Counted from the first letter of the stretch, positions 1 through 13,020 are shown. The stretch: 64,000 nucleotides of DNA from Casuarina equisetifolia (GCA_028551475.1 CM052355.1:22657580-22721579); one strand, 5' to 3'. The notes: a model not told the origin generated them from the sequence alone. A program made the numbers and translations.

Positions 1-2919
1 ACATCTAGCCCTTTTCACCATATTCAAAAATATAAAACAAGCCCGTAACATCATTAATCTAATCATGCAACAGATTCGGAAAAACATAATGTAAGCAAGG
101 CATATGATATGGTCTGATGAGATTTGCTTCTCAAGGCTTGACTAGTTAGGGGTTTACCAAGGGTTTTAAACAGATTCCAAAATGCATTTTTAATGCTGGA
201 GAATTAAAGGGTTTCTCAGGTTTGATGACCAGTATGGTGGAGGATGGACAACTTAAGTTTCATTGGATATGCAACAAGTAGCAGACAATCCACTTGTGCT
301 TCACCAATGGTCTCTTGATCTTTTGTAAAGCAGATGCAGGTTATCTTTCCGGGGTTGCTGATTGTCTTAGGTATTTAAGGAGTTCACCAACCTAGTTCCC
401 AACCCCTAAAAAAGCAACTTCATCAGTTGTTAAGTTTCTTCCTATATCAAATTGCACCGCTTTGACCCTATTATGTATTTGCATGTCCTCTTTGTCAAAT
501 TAGTCTGCATGTGGAGCAAATTATGAGTGAGGCTAAAAGTTGAACCAGTAGGCTCAACTTTCTAGGGCAACTTTTGGTCATCAAATCCATCTTCTTTTCA
601 ACTCAGGTACATTGGCCCTTGTTGTTAATTTTTCCAGAAGCTGTGAACAATCAAATACACCTCTAAGATCATTTCTTCAAAAAACGAAGTTACCTTAATG
701 CTAGAGAAGCCAAGATATAGCTTAGAATGAAATTTCTCACCCTAAGAAGAAGGCCATTCTTAGTGTTAAGATTACGGAATATTAGAATAGGCTGCCATGA
801 TGAAGCACCTACAGTACCTGCACACCACCTGTTGTCTTGCTATGTGGTCTAGCAAGATACAAACAGTTTGATTAATGCTTAAATTTTTTTGGAGTTAAAA
901 AGAGACATCCAAGTGACTGCTGTAAGAATCAGAGAAAATGCCTCAACCAGGTAATGGTGAACCTTTAATCTGATATACGCATTCCATTGCGCACCCTCAT
1001 TGACACATCCAGTGAAATGGCAAGGCCCTTAGTTCATTGCTATATCAAACTGATGCAAACTACACCTCCAACCTTGGAGTGAACAGCTTAAAAAAATATG
1101 CCTTTATGAATTGACAACCATACCAATAAATTCACTGTCTATAATGGTGGGAAGAACTTTTAGCCTGGGGTTAAATTAGTAGACTAGAGGATTGTTCTCT
1201 GTACTAAGGCAATCCCACGTCTTCCTTATATCTTTCTGCCCCAATAATCCCACATTTGCCTTATATCACAAGGTCCTTCTCTATACTCTTACAAAGTCCA
1301 TACCTTAGGTATCACTCAAGTGCCTGCTTTGTGGCTTTGGAAGGAAAGATAACCATCATCCATCTTTTGAATTCCTCTCTTAGGGAAAAATTGGGAGTGA
1401 TCTTTGAGACAAATGTATTATTTCTGGTCCTTTAGAAGCTCACAGAAGAATATCAGTTCCTAGGCTAACATTTCAGAGATAAGTCTCTTCTTAGTATCAT
1501 TAGCATGATTGTATCTGTTTCAATAATCCATATATCTGTAGAGAAAAGAAATGTCTGCAGTCACCTTAAGCTTAAGTAAGCTTATCTCATAAACTTAGAT
1601 TAATTGATTACAGAAGGAGATTGACTCCGATATAACTTTTGAATGTTGAAGCCATCAATTTCCAAATAAGTATTTAAGTCATGTAAGTTGTTGATTTTAG
1701 CTCTTATGCTAGATAAGGCTCTAGAGATTTAGGGCAGGAGATAAGACTAAACTGGTGGTAACTCTTTCTCCCTACCAAGGTACTTCTGATATCTTTTTCT
1801 CCTAGCATATCTACTTTGAGAAAAGACATCTACAAAAAGAGCTGATCCACGTCTTCATGTGCTTCTCTCAAATATTTTTCTTAGTGCCACCTTGCTTCTT
1901 ATTTTTTCTTGTCTTTTAGGGAAATGTTGATATGACAAACATATAAAAATTACAACATTCTTACAAACATGAAAACCCCAGTGATCATTTTAAATAGATA
2001 CCAACTATGATCTAATCACATATCATTTAAAGGATCTTAAAAGAATGTTGTGACATTCCACGTGAAACCAAGACCACAGTGATACACGGTCAACCACAAT
2101 CAGCGTTATATGGGTAAAAATAGCAAGAAGGACAAAATGTGTTGAAAATACTTCGACAGTCACAATGCACCATGTAGGAAAAACTTTATAGACCACCTTT
2201 AACTTGCTTCAAATCAATCTAGCTTTTGAGCCCTTTAGACTAAATAATTGAATAACACATCCACCTAAAGCACTACTGCAAAAAGAGCAAATCCACGTTT
2301 TCATGAGCTTCTCTTGAATATTTTTCTTACTGCCACCTTTGCTTCTTCTTTCTTGCTTTTTAGGGAAATGTTAATGTGGCAAACATATAAACATTACAAC
2401 ACTCTATCATACATGGCCTTTTTCATATTTGGACCAAAGCAATAATCTTACAAATTTTGAAAGTACATCGACCACTTCTATCACTTACTAAATTGCAAGG
2501 AGTATTCTTACAAACATGAAAACCACAGAGATGAAACCACATATAATTTTCCGTTTGTCCTTTATGACCATAACAAGTAGATAAGAAGAAAGATGTCCTG
2601 AAATGAAAAGGGAGGACCAGAAAATCAAAAAAATAGAATAGACAAAAAAGAGTTCAAACAAAATGTATAAATGTGCCCTCTAAACTACTCTAGAAGCGCC
2701 TCTAGAGCTGTAAAGGAAATTAAAACTCTTAATGAATACATTCATTGAAAATGTTAGTAGATGATTAAGCATATCACACGAACAATCATGGACAGAGAAA
2801 TCTTAGCAAGGCAGCAGGGCAGGCATCTCATTTCTTTTAAATGCAGAACGACAATAACAAACAGCAGCCTCAAGATTTAACTTGCAACAAGAAATAGCTA
2901 ACACAGAAAGCGAAACTAC
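1..2919 (-). other. Partial intron 2 of the N2227-family gene
   Basis: Lies downstream of the GT donor at 2919 on the minus strand. No exon, long reading frame or recognisable element seen. It contains an imperfect direct duplication of about 125 bp (1838-1965 and 2278-2402); the phrase TTCTTACAAACATGAAAACC also occurs twice (about 1959 and 2506). Confidence 0.5.
1838..2402. repeat. Imperfect direct repeat, two ~125-bp copies
   Basis: Copy one is about 1838-1965 and copy two about 2278-2402. Both read (A)AAAGAGC, then a CCACGT core, TTCTCT, ATTTTTCTTA, GCCACCTT, TTTTAGGGAAATGTT and ACATATAAA. Spacing is about 440 bp, within the intron. Probably an old local duplication. Confidence 0.7.
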
Positions 2920-5900
2920 CTTATGGGCAGGTGGAAGCTTTCTATACGATCTTTCACATCTTTTGACATCCTCTTCTGCAGCATCTGGATAGCTGCTTGA
3001 GAAGTCCAAGCAAGAAAGGTGCTAGCATTACTAATAGGGAAAGAGATTACATGCACCATCTTAAAAAGAAAAAGACACCAAAATAGAATATAACAAAAGA
3101 CAAGTGATCACAAAATAGTTAGAGATGATATGCAGAACATACATGTCAAAAGACCAACTAGAGGAGAAAATGAACACAATCAAGTGCAACTTGCAAATAC
3201 AGGATTTTCCTTGCTTTGCCGCTGTAAGCAAAAGTGAAATAGGAAAGAGGGGAAAAAAAAGGGGCGCACGGGGGGGGGGGGGGGGGGGGGGGGCGGGGCG
3301 TAGGTTGTTGGTTGAGGGGGGGGCCTTGTTGCGGCCAGAGAAATAAGAACATAATGTGGCAAATTTGACGAAACTGAAATCTTATGGACCACCAGATATA
3401 AACTGAACGAAGCTGATGAGGGATCATACCATTCCCAGTACATTATAAACTATCATTAGCACTCAAGTAATGATCATAAAGGCTCAAAATTATTTGAAAA
3501 TAAACCCCAGGAAAGAAATAGTTTTGCTCTACTAAGAAAACATATAGGCACAAGGAAGATGAAATGTAATCCTGAGAAGATGCGGGAACCTGAAGAAATC
3601 ATTGTCAGCTGGCTATAGGCATTGAACTTCTGTCTCTATTCTGCCTTCTCTCTAAAGAATTCTCATGCTTTTTTCTATTGCCATGCATCTTTAGATCGTA
3701 CAAGAGTTGCCATTGAGAATATTGAGAGACTTTTGTGTATTCAGCGTTAGATAGAGTGAATTATTTTTACTAATGTGTGGTTGTCTGGATTTTCTCATGC
3801 TGCCAATATTTCTTAGAAATAAGTATGGAAAAAAGACCTGGCTCCAATACATCCTGAGAAAGAATAGCCTTGACACATTTTGTTAAACAACTCTCTACAC
3901 TCCAATCTGTGCAAGGAAGTGCTAGGCTTAGAACAAGGGAATAAAGATGACTCTCTACACTCCAATCTGTGCAAGGAAGTGCTAGGCTTAGAACTAGGAA
4001 ATAAAGATGACAGGCTATTCTGAATGCCACAGAAGCCAAACTTCTGCTAATGTAGTTACCCACCAAAGGCTTACATGGAAGGATGACTTACCCAAAGAAT
4101 TATCCTGAGGCTAAAGTCGATGACTTCCTAGAGGAGAGAATGTCTTAAAGTAAAGAGGCCCTGAGATCCCTTTTGCTGAGGAAGGGAGAAACATATACCG
4201 GTTTGGAGTTAGTCATAAAAATGAGTCAACCAAGAAAGATGCAAGGTTGAAATCAATGCTTCAGCGGATTACAATGATGGGTTCTGCAGTTGATAGGCAA
4301 CTCAGACAGCGCCCCTACAATCCAAATGAAAGAAAGCTGTTGTACTTGACATTGGAAACCAGGAAGTAAAGAATGGAAAGGATAGCTGCCTTATTCCACT
4401 ACTCAAGAGAGTGATAATGGAATCACAGTCTGAATCTTCAAGTGCTCCAGCTAGTGAAAAAACATAAATAGACAAGGAAGCAAGGAGAAGACCTCCTCAG
4501 CTGTTTGCTTCCGTGGAAGTGATGTTACATGCTCCATCTGTGGTGAATAGAGGAGCAAAGGGTGAAACTGAGGAGGCTGACCATGGAACGCTCATTCATT
4601 CCATCTAGTGAAAGATTGGATAGTCAAGGCCCGGAAGCTAAGTCTTGAAATAGATAACGCTTTTTATGCATTCAAGATATAAACCAAGAAAAAGTGTCTC
4701 AGCACTATAGAAGCATGTCTGTACATATACTAGCAAACCTATATTACCAGGGAACGAAAATCAAGCATGCATCTATCCAAGAACAGTTTTGGAAGCACAT
4801 CAGTTATATGAAGATCTGATAGTGTCTTCTTTCACTAGAATCTGCAATGAAATTCAAGGTGGAATATCCTAAAAGCTAGTTTTCTTATCTTGCAAACAAG
4901 GAAGCGATCATGATAGAAGTGATCTAGGAAATCACCTACAAGGACCAAGTGTAAGTTCTATGGTCATTCTACTGGTAAATGTCCTCACTTAAAAAGCTTT
5001 GCCAAATGATCAGCCTTAGTTTAGGAAACAATCAAGGAAAAGGGAAGGTTAGACTGAAACAGGAACAAGGCAACACATGACAAAAGGAACAGATTAGAGA
5101 GAAAGAAGGATCAAGGCAGCAAAGCCACAACATTGTGAAATGCCTTGCAGTAAACCAGGCAGAAGCAGTGCCCCTAAGGAAAATTCCTGACTGGATGTCT
5201 CAGAGAACCCTTTGGAGGTACTGACTCATCACCGTTCTAAGGAAATCCTCTCGTGAGAAATAAGAAGTTAAGCCATATGCCGAACAAATATTATCAATGA
5301 AAAGGAGGACAGCCAATGGATTAAGAGTGAAAATTATGAAAAATGACAGCCCTGGGTCCATTTAAACCTTGTCTCTCTAATTGTGATGGTTAGCAAGTGG
5401 CGAGGGGAAGAGGAATTTTGAGCTTTGTATGCTGTATGCATGTACTATGTTGGACGAACATATTTATAGATACTTATCTCTATCCAAAAAAATATTAACC
5501 AAAGAATTGAAAAGAAAAGAATGTTCTGAACAGTGGAAATGTTGACCCACACCCAGAAGTATATGCTTATGATAGTTAATCTTACATTAAATTTGAAATA
5601 TGGATTCTTACTCTACCATCAAAACTGACACTGCTGAACCAAACACAATGAACCCAACATTCTCAGGTATTAATATCAACACCAACATCATGAAATTACC
5701 AACAAGCTTCAAAGCATATAAAATTATAGCATTAAAACATTAACCTGTTTAAAAAAATAAAAATAAACCACTTGAAAAGAAGTTAGAATTTGATCCTTTC
5801 TGAAATCCTCATAAAATTGAAATCTCAATGTGTATAGAATTTTGTATGAAAGTCTCCAACAAAATTAGTTTCTTACTGTCTGACTATAAGAATCTGGACA

Positions 5901-7026
5901 TCTATCAATATTTCTCAACCAGAAAGTGAAGTTGTTTTATCAATGGCTAAAGCTGCTTAACATCCTAACTCGATAAATGGGTTATTAGGATTTTATCCCA
6001 GGTCAGGATCTCTTTAATGCTTTACAAGAGATATCTTGAAGACAATTGAGACAAATATTGCCTGTCTTATGAAAGCTGATAGATTTTGGTATTTCTGCAA
6101 TTAGAGATGATGATTAGAGGAGATGAAAGCTCGCAAGTTGGTTGTTAACTGCAAGAAAACCAATTTCAAAGAGGTTCGCTTGTGATTAAAAAAAAGTAAT
6201 AGAGTACAGCATTATGTAGATTACCATGCCTTACGAATCCGCAAAACTCAAAATTTCATCAAGTAAGCTCTAAATTTTATTCAAGCATAATGAACATCTG
6301 CAAAGACTCTGGACCTATAAGCCTACTAGACTAGCTGAAAGCCCAAAACAAGAAGCGTCCAGAACCCTGATAGAAACCACAAGAAAGCCAGACCAAGCAC
6401 TATTCCCTAAGAATAGAAAAGCAGCTTCAGGTAAAACAAGGTCACAACTAGTAAACGAGGGAAAAAGTGAAAAAAGCTAAATCCAAAAATCCCCGTCAAA
6501 AAACAATCTCCAACACCACATAAACTGATCCACTGGAAACTGCTCAAAATGTCCAACAGAGCCATCAAAACAAAACCAACACCCAAGTCATTCCAAGCAC
6601 CTAACAACATGGAAGATGCTTCAACTCACGGTTTCCATTAAAAAAAAAAAAAAACTACAGTTACTTTTACTTGATTTCTCAATCTCTAATCCGCCTCGTC
6701 GAGTACTAGTATCAACTAGACATCAGCCTTAACTTTCCAAGAGCGCAGCGAGCGAAAAATTCAGCCCAGGACGTCGTCTGATATTACTTAAACCACAACT
6801 CGAGAGTTGGATAAAAAAAAATGATCTAAACAAAGCAAGCATACCAATGCGCCAATTGAAGAAGAAGAAGAAAAGAAGAGAATGTGTGAGAGACATAGGC
6901 GTACTTGAGATATGCGCTAATGATGCGCCGAAGGGATTTGGCTTCCAGGGCTTCTTCAAGTTTCCTCTGACGACATCGGTCCTCATCCTCATCCTCCTCC
7001 TCCTTCCCTACTCGCCTTATAGACAT
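2920..7026 (-). CDS. Carnosine N-methyltransferase-like (N2227 family), 5' exons only
   Basis: Family known to be SAM-dependent methyltransferases acting on carnosine in animals; the plant substrate is not known. Two coding exons are visible. Exon 1 (7026-6905) gives an acidic start, then RKLEEALEAKSLRRIISAYL. Exon 2 (2992-2920) gives YPDAAEEDVKRCERSYRKL followed by PPAHK. The split Asn codon joins in frame (AA + C), with a GT donor at 6904 and an AG acceptor at 2994-2993. This joined block matches the conserved N-terminus of plant N2227-like proteins as I remember it. A second GT donor follows exon 2 at 2919. The next expected exon (ALLSHxPLKFQRLR-like) is not in 1-2919, so the gene continues past the left edge and the methyltransferase domain is absent here. 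ATG 7026 is the first in-frame ATG; the frame stays open without an ATG for about 100 bases upstream. The 3.9-kb intron 1 is long and full of repeats. Confidence 0.78.
3270..3300 (+). repeat. G24 homopolymer tract with GC-rich flank
   Basis: 24 consecutive G residues at 3270-3293, then CGGGGCG and, at about 3315-3322, another G8 run. It lies in intron 1, where the transcribed strand shows C24. It could fold as a G-quadruplex or i-motif. Its length may be uncertain in the assembly. Confidence 0.9.
3890..4009. repeat. Tandem duplication, 60 bp x 2
   Basis: Two adjacent 60-bp units (3890-3949 and 3950-4009) differ at only two or three positions. The core is CTCTCTACACTCCAATCTGT. Recent local duplication within intron 1. 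Confidence 0.92.
6169..6486 (+). repeat. Dispersed direct repeat, copy A (intronic)
   Basis: About 318 bp, closely similar to copy B at 7734-8014. Shared text includes TTTTATTCAAGCATAATGAA and AAGCCTACTAGACTA. Copy A has about 40 bp that copy B lacks. It sits inside intron 1, while copy B lies upstream of the start codon, so the pair brackets exon 1. Confidence 0.85.
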
Positions 7027-7733
7027 TACTCTCAGATTCTTTTGACGGAAACAGAGAAATATTTTGTCTTGCCTTTCGCGGCAGCCAACGAGCCCAAACC
7101 GAAGTACATTTATTTTTGTACCTAATAGGCTGTTACATTGTTAGCTACTGTAGGGAACCACCGAGGCTTAAACTTGTTTTGAATTTTTTTCTTTTTCTTT
7201 TTCCTTAAAATAAATTTTTTCAAATGACTTTTTAACGCAAACTAAAAAAATCAAAAGGAATGATATTTATGAAGAAAGCTTGCAAGTAAATAGAATAAAG
7301 GCAAACAATGTTGTTGTGCCCTAACTTAACTAGTTCTAGTCTATCTATTAATCAATCCACAAAAGGATTGCACATAATTAATTCATCTTTACAAACAATT
7401 CTCTCCTAATAAAAAAACTCACATTAAGTGCTCTTCAAACTTCACAAATACATAATCTTAAGCCTACAAAACTTGAGGGCTTTCTCACCCAAGAAATCTT
7501 AAAAATTTTCCATGCACTAGAAAGGATAGTGTTAAGAGGTTTTCTATTTCTCTAGACTATATTAAATCCTTTTTCTATTGTATTGGTTTTCCCCTAATAG
7601 ACCGGACTATGAAACAAGGGATTAAGTTTAACCTTATGTATTACACAACTTTTGGTCTTTTTAATCAATATGTGCCATCAATAGTAATGATAAGGATATG
7701 ACTTCCTTTTTAAAAAAAAAATAAAAAAAAATC
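7027..7733. other. Upstream region of the N2227-family gene
   Basis: Holds the presumed promoter and 5' leader of the minus-strand gene. GC-richer near the start (7060-7110) and strongly AT-rich beyond. TTTGGGCTC on the minus strand near 7095 resembles the common plant GGGCC/TGGGC-type promoter motif, a weak clue. No TATA box assigned. Confidence 0.35.
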
Positions 7734-8014
7734 TCAAGAGCTTCATTTGTGATTAAAGAAAAAGTAATATAGTACATCCTAAATATGTGGATTACCATAC
7801 CTTATGAATCCAAGAAACTCAAAATTTAAACAAGTAAGCTTTAAATTTTATTCAAGCATAATGAACATATGCAAAGACTTTGGACCTACAAGCCTACTAG
7901 ACTATCACAAGAAAGCCAGAGCAAGCACTACTGCATAAGAATAGAAAATGTAGCTTTAGATAAAACAAGCTCGCAACTACTAAATTGGGGAAAAAGTGCA
8001 AAAGCTAAATCCAA
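7734..8014 (+). repeat. Dispersed direct repeat, copy B (upstream of the N2227-family gene)
   Basis: Same orientation as copy A, 1.25 kb away from it across exon 1 and the presumed promoter. No target duplication or terminal structure recognised; family unknown. Confidence 0.85.
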
Positions 8015-9540
8015 TTTTTTTATTTTTTTTATTTTTGCTTCAAAACATCCTCTATTCCTAATAGCATTCGTTCTCCATAAAAGTACAAAAATAAAAAAAA
8101 ATCGTTTCTTATACATATTGCCAAGGACGGATAGACGTGCGACAAAAATTGTTGCTTTTCTACTATCTCTCACTTGCTATCAGTGAAATCTACATCAATC
8201 ACATTCCTATCAAGTCCCTTGCCCAATGATTCGATGTCCCAGATTCGCCCCCAGTTGTTGACCCAGCACCAAGATCGGCACCTGCTGTACTTGCACCAAG
8301 AGCACCTGGCTGGCTGTAAAGAGACTAGCCAAGCTTCGTGACCTCCTGGTTAAAGGCTGCCGTGGTGTACTTGATGGGGTTGAATCCCCTGAAATCACAT
8401 CCTTCAGCCATCCAAGTTTTGCCTCTACCTTTTCTTTCATTGGCAAGAGAACTTTTTCTCTACTCCTCCAGCTGCTTCTGTCTAGTAGACAATAGAGTTT
8501 GTTGGGAATTATGTAGTCCCACACCAAAAATGGATAGTATGTTTTGTGGTTTTATTAATTGTTAGGGATATATCATTTTTAAACATATGTTTGAAGAGTG
8601 GGCCTCAATTTTAACATGATATAAAAGACAGATTACATTCAGACTGAGTCTTCGAGTTACCACAATAATTGAGAAGATACCCTATTATGAAAGGAAAGAT
8701 CAGAATTTGGCTAAAGATAGTAGCTCTTTGTAAGCGAGGGTAGCACAACAGCACAAATTTTGAGGATCACGACATAGTTGCATTAAGGAAAATACGATCA
8801 CTAACAACAGAGCAATATAATAATGTAGGGGGTCAGTTGTTAGGGGGGGGGGAAGCAAATAGATATGGGCGCCTGACAATGTCAATGTGTTAGTGAGTAT
8901 TTACTGAATGTAGGTCTGGAGAGAGATAAACAAAGGTCGGTCTTCTTTGTTTACTGAAATGTTTACATAATAGAGATTGCTTTGAGAGACTCAAGATGAC
9001 CACCAAATAAGGAGACTTGAGTATTGGTAGGTGATAGATACTACGACGACGAGCTTTAAAGGATAACCACAATTACTAACAGGAGATTGCAAATTCCATC
9101 TAACAAAGAACGAAGGTGGGTCTGACCCGGGAAAATGATCTTAACAAAAAAAATGGTATGCACTCGTTCTGGAGCTCTATGGTATAGTGAATTGTTGTTC
9201 ACTTAGTCAAATAAACATGATGAGATTTCTATTTTAAAAGAAGTGACACGACATAATCATGAATTTTTAAATTGTTCCATGAATAAGGTAGTGTTCTTGC
9301 TCTCCATTTCTTGCACCATACTCTCCCATGGTAGTGAGACTTATGGACAAGCCTAGGGTAAAGAAGCCTTATATGTTTTTCAACAGTTGGATGGAGCATA
9401 TGGAACTTATTGGTGGAAAGAGTCACGAAGAATGTATTATCAACTACATGCCAAAATAAAAGCCTTGAAGAGTCTGGAAAGTATTCAAGGTAGATTTTAA
9501 AATGTATCATGTTAGATAAACTCCTTTAGGAAGAAGCCAA
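8015..9540. other. Intergenic DNA with a short GC-richer coding-like patch
   Basis: No gene recognised. 8210-8530 is less AT-rich than its surroundings and has an open minus-strand frame of 105 codons (KEKVEAKLGWLKDVISGD near its start) with no family that I recognise. It may be the eroded end of a gene or transposon. 8540-9540 shows nothing identifiable. Confidence 0.3.
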
Positions 9541-11145
9541 GATCGGGGGCCATGGAGGATCAAGGAGGATGACGGCGTTTTGTTAAAAAATCAAGACAAA
9601 GAAGAAAAATAAGTAATAAAAAATAAGTTTATTAATTAAAATTTAAAATTTGGAATAAATTAAAAAAAATTGAAATTGGGAAAATAAAATTTGCCATTTG
9701 AATAGGGGTTCTTCGATATTGATGCAAGTCATTTTGTTGCAAAAATGAAGAATCTTGTTCGTGATGGTGAAAATGCTTGGATTGTTGCCAAAAAAATAGA
9801 GTATTTTCATTTTTACTTAAAAACATGCGGGAGCCATCGAGAATGAAGGAGGATGACACCATTTTGTAATAAAAGGGAAAAAAAAAAGATAAAATAAATA
9901 TTAAAAAAGTAAAAATGAAGGACGATGATGTGGTTTTGTAAAAAGAAAAAAGAAAAAAGGACAAACAAGAAAAAATAAATATATTAATAAAAATAAAATT
10001 TAGAATAAATTAAAAAAATAAGAAAATAGGAAAAATAAAATTTGCCATTTGAATTAGTGCCTTTAATTGTGATGAAGGGCATTTTTTTTGCAAAAATGGA
10101 GATCATTGTTTGTAATGGCGAAAATGCTTGGTTTGTTATGAAAAAAAATGAGTATCTTCATTTTTGCTCAAAATGCATAGTATAAATCAAGGGCCATTAA
10201 GAATCATGAAGGACGATATGATTATGTAAAAGAATCAAGAGAAAGAAGAAAAAATGAATACTAAAAAATTAAAATTAAAATTAAAATATTAATAAAAATT
10301 TAAAATTAAGGATAGATTAAAAATAAGAACATGGGCAAAATAAAATTCACCATTTGAATTGGGTGCCTTTGATAGTGATGTAGGGCAATTTGTGACAAAA
10401 ATGGAGAGTTTGCTTTTATGATAGCAAAAATGCTTGGGTTTTTGTGCGGGGAAAAAAAAGTTCTCCATTTTTGCTCAAAACACACCATATGAATAAAGGA
10501 CCATCAAGGATCATGGAGGATGATGTGGTTATGCAAAAAAGATCAAGAAAAAAATGAAAAAAAATCCTAAAAACAAAAATATTAATATTAGTAAAAAATT
10601 AAAAATATAAGAATATAAGCAAAATAAAATTCACCATTTGAATTGAGTGCCTTTGATAATAATATGGGCAATTTATGGTAAAAACACATAACCTTGTCCT
10701 TGATAGCAAAAATGCTTAGGTTGTTCCAAAAAAATACAAGCACCTTTATTTTTTATTAAAATGCACAACATGAATTAAGGGCATAAAAGATGATAAAGGA
10801 CAACATGGTTTTGTAAAAAGATAAAGAAAAAATAAATAAATACTACAAATTTTAAAAAATAAATATTACTAAAAATTTAAAATTGAGAATAAAATAAAAA
10901 ATAAAATAAAAAAGTAAAATAAAATTCATTATTTGAATTGAGGGCCTTCGATAATCATGCATGTCAATTTGTGACAAAAACTAAGAACCTTGTTTGTGAT
11001 AGTGAAAATACTTTAGTTGTTGCAAAAAAATATAAGTATCTTTATTTTTGCTTAAAACACACCATATGAATCAAAGGTCATGGAGGATTATAGAAACTAA
11101 TGCAATTTTGTAAAAAGATCAAGAAAAAAGAAAAAATAAATACTA

Positions 11146-13020
11146 TGTTGGAATATATTAATATTTTGATGATGATAAATAGAAACTTATAATATGAAAA
11201 TATTATAATTGCTTGATTATTAGTTTAAATAAAAACAATAATGTTGGAACATTTTGCAGGAAAATAGGTATTGTTTAAAATATGTAGTTCAAATAAGAAG
11301 CCCAATTGAGATCTACCAAGCCCATAGGTGCACACATAGGGTGACTTGAGCCCAAAACTAGAAAAGCCCAACACATGCAATCTAGAAGCTTGCTCACGTG
11401 ATTCAACCTAATAGTCTACAGGTGCAACCCATAAGCAAACCTACGAGCCCACAATCCAAAAGGACTAGATGTTTGATAACTCTATTTTTATAGAGTTATT
11501 TGATTTATTTTTAGGCTAATAATGCAATGCTTATGAGAAAATATTTGAATTCCTCTTTATATACTTAAATTTTTATTTTTTTTTGTAGAATTAGGAGGCA
11601 TGGAGAAAAATGATAAGCATGGAGAGCCTGATGCTTATTATATGGCAAAATATGGTTAGAATATCAAGATCAAGAAAATTAAGAAGGGCTTGGACTTTGG
11701 AATAATTGTTATTAGATTTTTTTTATTGTTATTGGGTTTTCTAAATAATTAAAAAACTTGATCATATTAAGAGTTCAAAGCCAATTAAATTAAGAGTTCA
11801 AAACCTAATTGTTTTAGATATTTAAAACTCATTCTACTAGGATAAGGATAGGTTTAAACCTAAACCCTATTTAAGATAAGAGAAAATGCAAAAGAAGGTA
11901 GAAGAGAAAATTAAGCACAACTTAAGAGAGAAGTCAAAAATTTAAGGTTTTCTTGAAGATAAGACAAAAATGACGACAGACTTCTTATTATTGGATTTAA
12001 AATGCACTATTTATTTCCTATTATTATTTTTTCTCATTATTGCTTTATTCTTTAGTTTACTTTTGTTAGAGCTACGATGTAACCTAATTATGATGATATA
12101 AATCTTATGATTGTTATGTTTTGCAAGATATTTTGTTTATATGAAGTTACATGTTACTGTGTTTAATACTTTTACTTGATTAGCTACCACTTAAATAATA
12201 TGATTTGCATGTTTGAGACCGATATGAGATAATATGTAGTTATTTCTTGTAATATGTAATCATAAATTAAATATGGATAAACTTATACTATATTTTTTTT
12301 TTACTTTCAGTGTAAACTGGAAATGTTTATAAATCATAATGCATTTGATTTGTTTCAGTTCACATATAAAGATATTGTGAATTAATGAACTAAATAGGTT
12401 TATTGTACCTAGATATAAGATAGTAAATAAATTAGGAGATTATGCCATCACATAGATATTATCCCTCTTGCAAACATAATTAATCAACATTAGTACCTAA
12501 TAGTTATGGTGAAATCGAATGCTCTAACATGTTTTGTGTATTTAGTTTTATTTAATTTAGTTGATAAGTTTATTTCCTATCAATTGGATTTACTAGATAA
12601 ATTCTAGGAATTGTTCACCGTTAATAATTAGTTGGCTTAGTAATCATTAGTCTTTGTGGAGCAATATCTTTCTCATCATTATATTACTTGTTTGACATGT
12701 TCACTTGTATTTAAATTTCATTAAACAATATTACCTAGAGATCCACGCCCACAACTTGCGAACTAGTATGTGAACCACAAAAGCCCACACGACTTGTAGA
12801 TGTGTAACCATTTTCTAAAAATTATAAAATTGCTAGAGTGGAGTGGAGTAGGTGTTGAAGTAGCTTTAGCTAAACTATCTTTCAAAAATCCTTGTCTTTG
12901 TGTTGTGTGAATACTTTATTTGCTTCTTTAATTGATTTATTTAGTAAAAACAAAAAAGACAAAAGAATTTTTAACAAACCTAATTCACTTCCCTCTCTTA
13001 GGTTTCTATAGGATTTAACA
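11146..13020 (+). mobile_element. Copia-type solo LTR (~620 bp) interrupted by another solo LTR
   Basis: Begins TGTTGGAATATA and ends ATAGGATTTAACA, flanked by a perfect 5-bp target duplication TACTA (11141-11145 and 13021-13025). Without the nested solo LTR it is about 620 bp. No primer site, polypurine tract or coding part is present, so it is a solo LTR. The 3' end style (TTCACTTCCCTCTCTTAGG) resembles Copia LTRs. Confidence 0.78.
11474..12727 (+). mobile_element. TGATAAC-family solo LTR, copy 1
   Basis: Starts TGATAACTCTATTTTTATAG and ends TTTCATTAAACA; flanks ATGTT and ATATT look like a 5-bp duplication with one difference. About 1.25 kb. The first 25 bases hold an inverted repeat (AACTCTA..TAGAGTT). 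No coding part. Inserted into the Copia-type solo LTR 11146-13020, so it is younger than that LTR. Confidence 0.82.

Larger units (their letters stand above)
2993..6904 (-). other. Intron 1 of the N2227-family gene
   Basis: Bounded by a GT donor at 6904-6903 and an AG acceptor at 2994-2993. It carries the G24 tract, the 60-bp duplication and repeat copy A (6169-6486). Around 4450-5340 on the plus strand there are hints of a decayed gag-like reading (a Cys/His-containing KCKFYGHSTGKCPHLK near 4950), too weak to call an element. No other gene seen. Confidence 0.6.

Noticed and set aside
3125-3443. Reading frames over the poly-G tract giving Gly-rich or Pro-rich peptides
   Set aside because: They exist only because of the G24 homopolymer and lie inside an intron; composition artefact.
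6847-7125. 92-codon plus-strand frame opposite exon 1 of the N2227-family gene
   Set aside because: Antisense shadow of the acidic exon 1; no family resemblance.
9632-10488. Minus-strand frames in the tandem array (FEQK..HHYQR-like peptides)
   Set aside because: The similarity follows from repeat monomers being alike. The minus frames are short and tail-derived; the plus-strand block is the better coding-relic candidate.
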